64,000 nucleotides of DNA from Primulina eburnea. Lineage: Eukaryota > Streptophyta > Magnoliopsida > Lamiales > Gesneriaceae. Each line of letters opens with the position of its first letter. Positions within the stretch are counted from its first letter, which is position 1. Both the position numbers and the translations under genes were made by a program. A model generated the notes under the pieces. The model was not told the DNA's origin, made no database searches, and was given only the letters and a program-made list of their open reading frames with translations. Shown piece by piece: positions 57,740 through 64,000 of the stretch. The stretch lies in NCBI RefSeq assembly GCF_022965805.1, contig NC_133114.1:11242261-11306260 (forward strand), in the 5' to 3' direction.

Positions 57740-59814
57740 TGTCACACCTTTACTCTATACTTAGCATAATTACCATAATCAAAATAAGGTTTGAATGATA
57801 TAACTATATTATGAATCAAATCAAACAAGGGGCATCACCTTGACGGTTTGTAAAAATTTTGGCATGATATCCCTATATTTTGTATAAGCCCAAACCAAGC
57901 AACAACATTCATATATACATAGACACAAACTCAACTCAAGCAACAACATCAACCCATATATATATAATCGTATTCTTACACACAAACCTATTATGTACCA
58001 TCATACCCCTAGACATAAACATTGTAAAACTTGTTTCAAACCCTGACATTCAATTCATTATAATGCATATGCGGAAGCTATACAATAAGAAGCCCGGTTC
58101 TTGTCGAGGTGGGGCACGTCACTAGCATCCATTGGCGAACCGGCATCCTACGCATCTTCACTACCTGATCCTGTAATACATGAGCTACGTGAGTTTATAA
58201 ACTCAATAAGTTGGCACTTGTACGTATCAATATGCATCGAAGGAACATACATATCAAGTCGTGATCAACAATGAATCTTAAAAACATGTCATACCGTAGC
58301 ATATATTCAATGTTCGTTTTTGTACTTGAGCCTCATTAGTTGACCTGTACTACCATGCTTGCTTTATTATATAGCTACTACTGTGTTGGACGTCAGGGAG
58401 CAACCTTTGGCATCCCCACGCCCCATGAACATATATTGGCCAATAGCTTTGGTGGACTTAAAACCACCCATGATGTCAACAAGCTCTATATCATGTAAAT
58501 CAATCCTTTTCTTTTCATGTTCATGTTCTTGTTCATGACATAGCACCCATCATCAATATTCATGAGTTCCTTACATATTTAATACATAACAATGGAATAT
58601 GGTGCTATGTTTTCATCAATAAACATACTAACAATGTACATATATCAATAGACAATGAGATGCATTTGAAATTCATAATATTACTCATGTATTACTTCAA
58701 GAACATGCCAACTTACAGTCCAAGCTTAAGAACACTGGTTTGAGACGGTGTCTCACGCTCCTATACTGTCAAATATACCAATAATTCAGTCACTATTGTA
58801 TAAACTAGCTGAAAATCACTCCTATACATGTAGGATAACTAAAAAGGAAGAAAACTTACACCTCTATGATGTTCTAGTGATGTAGAACTAAGATCTATCT
58901 TCAAAATGTTGAAGGAAAGGAAGAAGGGAGCTTTGGGAGGAAGTTTTCTTGATTTATTTCGTGTTTTGCTGAAGAAGAAAGGAAGGAAGCTGATGGAAAT
59001 GGTTTAGAAAGTCGATACTTATCTTTTCATACAGCAGGTTCGCTAGGGCGGACGCTTTTTACCGCTAGGGCGAGTAAATCTCGGTCCTACACATTTTTGT
59101 TTCTGCACAGGTTCGCTAGGTCGGACACTTTTGACCGCTAGGGCGAGCAAGTTTCGGCCCTATACATTTTATTTCCGCACAGGCTCCCTAGGGCGGACAT
59201 TTTTGACCGCTAGGGCGAGCCAGTTTCGGCTCTGCACACTGATGCATCAGAAATCGCTCCAGAAACGGCTCTTCCCTTCATAATCTGGAAAAGTTGTAAA
59301 CTACAAAGTTGTAGCCCTATGTCTTGGCTTTAAGCTCCCCAAATTTCAGGTCATTTGGAGGTCTGAGTAAAAGGTTATGCCCATTCTCCTAACATGTGTC
59401 AATGAAGGAATGACGGTAAACATGACACACTTCGGGGCGCTTTTGGCTTGTCTTCCACAATGATTTGGACAAAAAACTCAAAACTTGAAAGTTGTAGCAT
59501 TATATCTTAGCTTTCTAATGGTTATGGCCTCACTCAATTTGGATCAATATTCAATTCATTATGCTAAGACCCGTACGAACTACCATATTTCCATCTCATT
59601 TCCCACAACTTCCATTACACTATTTCTATGTACGCATCTTACTATCACTATTTTGACATATATTCATTCTCAATACACCATGAACAATATAAGAGTCATG
59701 TTCAATCTCAATATTGATTCTTCATTCATCACGTGAAATCTAATGAGGTAATTAACTACAAACTAAACGACATAAACACGTTATAATCATTTGTACGAGT
59801 AACCGGGCATTAAA
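57740..59814 (-). repeat. 3' LTR of element D (about 2.07 kb)
   Basis: In minus orientation it starts close to aatgcccggttactcg (the first bases, ttta, are mutated from the usual tgta) and ends ...ggtgtgaca. It carries a 73-bp GC-rich array at 59041-59219. Short ORFs (57880-58125, 59485-59736) are not convincing. Confidence 0.8.
59041..59235 (-). repeat. 3 x ~73-bp array with paired CGCTAGGGCG motifs in the D LTR
   Basis: Plus-strand motif starts: 59041 and 59063, 59114 and 59136, 59186 and 59208. Each pair is 22 bp apart, and pairs recur at 73 and 72 bp. The first motif of a pair reads cgctagggcgga, the second cgctagggcgag (variants). Between pairs lies an AT-rich stretch ending gcaca(g). 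Confidence 0.93.
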
Positions 59815-59827
59815 ATTCTCCCCTACT
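59815..59827 (-). other. Polypurine tract of element D
   Basis: On the minus strand aagtaggggagaa lies between the pol stop and the LTR. Confidence 0.8.
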
Positions 59828-61921
59828 TCAAAGAATTTCGTCCTCGAAATTTGACGTACCATATAGTTCGGGATATCTCTGTTGAATCTCGTCTTCTCGC
59901 TCCCAAGTTGCTTCTTCGATTGCCTGATTTCGCCATAACAGTTTCACCAAGGGTATTTCCTTGCCTCGTAACACTTTTGATTTCCTATCGAGGATTTGAA
60001 CTGGTCGTTCTTCATACGAGAGATTCGATGCAAGCTCCAATGGTTCGTAATGAAGAACGTGAGAAGGATTGGCCAAATACTTCCGTAGCAAGGAAACGTG
60101 AAAAACATTGTGAACATTTGACAAGTTCGGTGGTAAAGCAACTCGGTAGGCTCTGTCTCCTATTATTTCCAAGATTTCAAATGGACCGATATATCTTGGA
60201 CTCAATTTTCCCTTCTTACCAAAACGCAAAATGCCCTTCAATGGTGATATCTTTACAAATACATGGTCACCAACCTGAAATTCCAATCGACGACGTCGCA
60301 CATCAGCATAGCTTTTCTGTCGACTCTGGGCAGTGTGCATTCTTTCTCTGATCTTGGTTACCAATTCAGCTGTTTGTTGTACCAATTCAGGGCCTAATAA
60401 TTTCCTTTCTCCTATTTCATCCCAATGTACTGGAGATCGACATTTTCTACCATATAATGCAGTATATGGTGCCATTCCAATGCTTGACTGATAGCTATTG
60501 TTATATGTAAACTCAGCCAACGGTAGTTTACTGTCCCAACTACCTGGAAAGTCAATAGTACATGCCCTCAACATATCTTCTAATATCTGATTCACTCGTT
60601 CTAATTGTCCATCAGTTTAAGGGTGGAATGCAGTGCTGAATGACAATCGAGTTCCCATAGCATGATGCAAGCTTTTCCAAAATGCAGACGTAAATTTGGG
60701 ATCTCTATCAGATACAATGGACACAGGGATGCCATGAAGCCTCACTATCTCCTTGATGTATTCTTCAGCATATTGATTCATCGTGTATGTGGTCTTCACC
60801 GGAAGAAAGTGAGCTGATTTTGTAAGTCTATCCACAATAACCCATATAGCATTGAACCCTCTTTGAGTTCTTGGCAAACCAAGAATGAAATCCATCGTGA
60901 TGTGTTCCCATTTCCATTCAGGAATGGGTAGTGGTTTCAGGAGCCCTGCTGGTCTTTGATGTTCAATCTTGACCTGTTGACAAGTTAGACATTGTGCAAC
61001 AAATTGAGCAATGTTCTTTTTCATACCTGGCCACCAAAATAATGGTTTCAAATCCTTGTACATTTTCGTGCCTCCTGGATGGATCGAATAGGGAGTAGCA
61101 TGAGCATCAATAAGAATTTCGGTTCTGGTCGTTCCTTGTTTTGGTACACACAGTCTCCCTCGATATGTCCATATTCCTTCCCCATTCAATTCAAAGTTTG
61201 AATGTCATTTATCTTCATCTCGCTGTCTCAATTGCTGTAATTCATTATCTGTATTTTGTTCGACCTTGATCCTGTCTGCAAGTGTTGGTCGGACTATGAG
61301 AGATGATAATTTGATTGTAGATCCCTTTGGAATAACATCAAGCTTCAAGTTCTGCAAATCCCATAAAATTTGTTCTTGTACTTGCATTGCAGCAATAGAA
61401 CTGGACTTTCGACTTAATGCATCTGCAACAACATTGGCTTTGCCTGGATGATAATTAATAACACAATCGTAATCCTTCACCAATTCCAACCAACGTCGTT
61501 GTCTCATATTCAGTTCTTTTTGCGTGAATAAGTATTTCAGACTCTTGTGGTCCGTGTAAATTTCACACTGTTCACCATACAGATAATGGCGCCATATTTT
61601 CAATGCAAATACCACTGCTGCCAGTTCTAAATCATGTGTGGGATAGTTCTATTCATATTCTTTCAATTGCCTAGAGGCATAAGCAATCACCTTCCCGTGT
61701 TGCATCAAGACTGCTCCTAAACCTTGTTTCGAAGCATCACTGTACACCACAAAATCTCCTGATCCTTCTGAAAATAGCAAGGACCGGTGCTGAAGTCAAT
61801 TTTACCTTTAACTCTTGGAAACTGCGATCACATGCTTCGTCCCATACAAATTTCACATTCTTTCGAGTTAAAGCAGTCAAAGGCAATGCTATCTTAGAAA
61901 ATCCCGCTATAAACCGACGGT
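59828..61921 (-). pseudogene. pol: Pol of element D: RT end, RNase H, integrase, chromodomain-like tail
   Basis: Top to bottom on the minus strand: YYRRFIAGFSKIALPLTALT (61860-61920), the RT/RNase H connection; a frameshift near 61780; RNase H with DASKQG and [19 protein letters not shown], a TAG upstream of [14 protein letters not shown] at about 61400. Integrase zinc finger HPGGTKMYKDL...CLTCQQVK, core MDFILGLPRTQ, VDRLTKSAHFLP, SDRDPKFTSAFW; a TAA at 60614-60616 replaces Gln before TDGQ; then LAEFTYNNSYQSSIGMAPY and GDHVFVKISPLKG. The tail, with WRNQAIEEATWERED near 59880-59920, resembles the chromodomain of Tekay elements. A TGA near 61200 also interrupts. Two nonsense changes look like C-to-T events. 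Final stop at 59828-59830 after NFEDEIL. Confidence 0.9.
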
Positions 61922-61926
61922 AATAA
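61922..61926. repeat. Presumed target-site duplication of element E, left copy (aataa)
   Basis: The 5 bases before the LTR of E; the partner copy lies outside the window. Confidence 0.5.
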
Positions 61927-62024
61927 TGTAATGCCCAAGATTCTTGTAGATAGTTGAATACGAAACGCAAGAACAGACGGGGCGAAACGATGCGATAAAA
62001 TATGAAATTTTGGTTGTGCAAGAA

Positions 62025-62207
62025 CGCACCCGCGGTCTGGCAAGCACCGCACCCGCGGTGCAATGGGCAGAAAATGAGTGAATTCCCGTAGCCACACCGC
62101 ACCCGCGGTATTTACATGACCGCACCCGCGGTCATCACTTGTGAAAAATTAAAAGTTCTGCCGAAGCCATGGCGCACCCGCGCTCCTAGTGTGACCGCAC
62201 CCGCGGT
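62025..62207 (+). repeat. Array of six paired CGCACCCGCGGT motifs in the LTR of E
   Basis: Copies start at 62025, 62048, 62098, 62121, 62173 (imperfect) and 62196. They form three pairs, each exactly 23 bp apart; pairs recur at 73 and 75 bp. In full, ACCGC-N4-GCGGT is an inverted repeat. The surrounding sequence is much less conserved than the motif. Confidence 0.95.
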
Positions 62208-62255
62208 GCTGCGTGTTACGAAAAGACGAAGCCATGTGTTATAAATCATGCAAAG

Positions 62256-62263
62256 TATATATA
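62256..62263 (+). promoter_or_regulatory. TATA-like box in the LTR of E
   Basis: tatatata, about 50 bp after the motif array, followed by a pyrimidine-rich cttcatttccttcttgctc at about 62270-62288, as in plant core promoters. No start site can be shown from sequence. Confidence 0.55.
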
Positions 62264-63422
62264 GAGCTGGCTTCATTTCCTTCTTGCTCAGATGACACAG
62301 CCGAGAGAAGGAGAGAAAAGGGAAACTTAAGGAAGAAGGAGAGTTCTTGCTCTTGAATTTAGATATCTCACGATTTAGCCATCCAAATCATAATCCGAGT
62401 TAAGAATTGTGTTCCTTGCTTTGAAAGCTACGAAGTGATGTAAGTTTTGTTCAGTTCTATCATGTTTCAAGAATTTCATGTAAGGGAAATGCTATTATGA
62501 TGGTATTTAGTTGTTCTAGTGAAGATTATGAGTTTATAATCGTAAACGGAACGAAGAAATGATATCATATGCAATTTCTATGAGTTTCAGTATGTTTGAT
62601 GAATAGTTGGGGCAGAATTATTGTGTTTTAGATTGATATTGTAATGTTTATGAGTTGAGGATGGTATATGTTGTTATCTGTTGAGATTTGGATTGACCGG
62701 TGTTAAGAATATACGTCGTTATGCCGTCAAATTGTATCGAGATCACGTAGTGACTTGGATATGTGTTGATTAGATAAGGGATTGATAGATTTTGTATCAA
62801 CATTTCCATTTCAGATTCGTATTGTCAACCGTGACAGCAACTGTGCGACGAAAGGTATAGTACATGTTTTGTTTGGGGAATCACGACTCAAATGAGCTTA
62901 CATTTGAGTTTCCCAACCAAAATCACATACTTGTTTTATTGTTTATATCTAGATATGATTATGATTGGTTATAGATTTGTTTATAGGACTTGTATACAAA
63001 TCTTGGTATGCTTTGTTTACAGATCATGTGGCATTGCATTGAAATGATTATGCTTGTTTACAGATTGTGTATTCATGCATTAAGATAGGACAGTCTGGAG
63101 ATCAGGCAGACTACTAGACGTTCGGCGATATCACAGCTTAGGGGAAGATCACCGCCCCTATTGTAGACGCGGATACAGATCAGGCCGAAGTCTAGGAATA
63201 AGACGGACAGCACCTCGATTGGGAGGGTAGGTGACAGACAGTGCCGTCTTATTCACAACGGGATCCCTAGAGTTCTAGTCGAGTCGAGTCTAGACATGAT
63301 TAGATTCGCATTGCATGATTATATATGAATGATATTCATATTAGCATGGTTCATGTGTTTAGATTGTTTTAATGCATGTATACATGTTTATACTGGGATT
63401 TGTTCTCACCGGTTTTCCGGCT

Positions 63423-63452
63423 GTTGTTATGTCTGTATGTGTGCATAACAAC
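63423..63452 (+). other. Conserved LTR hairpin (element E copy)
   Basis: GTTGTTATG, a 12-base loop tctgtatgtgtg, then CATAACAAC: a perfect 9-bp stem. Related hairpins are at 36173-36202 (C) and 4392-4421 (element 1). Confidence 0.7.
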
Positions 63453-63752
63453 AGGTGGGGCAGGATCTGGGTCGAGACAGAGATGATCGTGTTAGCGTGG
63501 AGATCACGGGCGTAGCAGATGGACCAGTAGTTGTCTTTTATTATGTACTGTCTTTTAATACTGGTTAGTTGAGGACATACAGAATAAGACATGTATTGTA
63601 TATTGTATGTTGTAAATTAAAGTAAGAAGTTATGTTTGTTTGTTTACATTGGAGTTGATGTAAAAACGAAAAAAAATTTGACCCACTTTTTAAATAATAT
63701 TGATCCATTTAATCCCAAGAAAAAGAATTAGAGCCCGGGTCCCCACAACAGG

Positions 63753-63764
63753 TGGTATCAGAGC
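63753..63764 (+). other. Primer-binding site of element E
   Basis: tggtatcagagc, the tRNA-iMet complement, 5 bases after the LTR. Confidence 0.88.
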
Positions 63765-64000
63765 AATAGTTCCTTTAGAGTAAGATAGGATAGAATGAGC
63801 GGGGTAGATCGAGTCTTCTTCCTTGCTTTATGATGTGCTAGCATGATTAGTGCTTTCTTTATTACGTGTGTGTTATCTGATTTGATTATGACATGTGCTT
63901 AACTGAATCAGAACCGATTCTAGATCAGAGGTAACTGACTAGAGGAGGGCTGAGACGGATGTATATTTGGTATATTAATCAGTTGGATTATTAGATACAT

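Larger units (their letters stand above)
57740..61926 (-). mobile_element. Element D: Tekay-like Ty3/gypsy chromovirus, 3' half
   Basis: On the minus strand: pol from the end of RT through RNase H, integrase and a chromodomain-like tail, a purine tract and the 3' LTR (57740-59814). The upstream half is cut off by element E at 61927 and presumably continues beyond the window. It is inserted near the end of relic F; the adjacent caatg (57735-57739) would be one target-site copy. Confidence 0.88.
61927..63747 (+). repeat. 5' LTR of element E (1821 bp)
   Basis: Begins tgtaatgcccaagattc and ends ggtccccaca. It contains a GC-rich array (62025-62207), a TATA-like box (62256-62263), a pyrimidine-rich stretch after it, and the conserved 3' block with a perfect hairpin at 63423-63452. 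Confidence 0.9.
61927..64000 (+). mobile_element. Element E: 5' end of a Ty3/gypsy element (partial)
   Basis: A complete 5' LTR, a tRNA-iMet primer site and the first 240 bp of leader. LTR ends, the 5-base LTR-primer spacing and the leader (gagcggggtagat...) match element C, so it belongs to the same broad family. It interrupts pol of D. The coding region is beyond the window, so I cannot say whether E is autonomous. Confidence 0.88.

Noticed and set aside
58738..58770. tgagacggtgtctcacg string resembling the MITE end at 8096
   Set aside because: Only one end-like piece is present, within the LTR of D, with no partner inverted repeat nearby.

Overview
This window looks like a retrotransposon-packed intergenic block from a eudicot nuclear genome. 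Nearly all of it is Ty1/copia and Ty3/gypsy LTR retrotransposons inserted into one another, in an AT-rich background with short stretches of non-repeat DNA. The flowering-plant assignment rests on the retroelement lineages (a SIRE/Maximus-type copia with a third ORF, long-LTR copia, Tekay-like chromoviruses), tRNA-iMet primer sites and a plant-type SDR fragment. The SIRE gag and ORF3 resemble repeat proteins I remember from Gesneriaceae (Dorcoceras). That is a recollection, not a checked result.

Layout. 1-4711: 3' part of a gypsy element (end of gag, fossil pol, 1.8-kb LTR; called element 1). 4712-9437: the only low-repeat stretch, with a possible 160-aa ORF, a short-chain dehydrogenase pseudogene and a MITE. 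9443-30110: a complete but broken SIRE-type copia (A, minus strand, TSD gtgat). Its third ORF is split by a complete long-LTR copia (B, 10630-19877, plus strand, TSD agaag). 30116-32248: degraded LTR pieces. 32249-44978: a decayed chromovirus (H), split by a young gypsy element (C, 33974-42853, TSD atagg). C has an intact gag but only a fossil pol. 44979-57739: an old copia relic (F, plus strand), broken by H in its gag, by a second long-LTR copia (G, 47587-56568, minus strand, TSD atcta) in its RT, and by a Tekay-like chromovirus (D, 57740 onward, minus strand) near its end. D is split at 61927 by gypsy element E, which runs off the window.

How it fits together. Insertion order follows from nesting: F is oldest; H, G and D entered F; C entered H; E entered D; B entered A. 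By-eye LTR divergence agrees: A about 2%, B about 1%, C about 0.9%, G about 7-8%. No element here is autonomous. A and B carry stops and frameshifts, B also lost the pol/3' LTR junction, G lost the RT active site, and C must have moved in trans on enzymes from a relative.

The most interesting signal is shared architecture in the LTRs of C, D and E. Each carries an array of a different GC-rich motif arranged as pairs 22-23 bp apart. The pairs recur about every 73 bp in D and E and less regularly in C. In C and E the array sits about 50 bp upstream of a TATA-like stretch. This suggests a U3 enhancer whose motif has been replaced between families while its spacing was kept.
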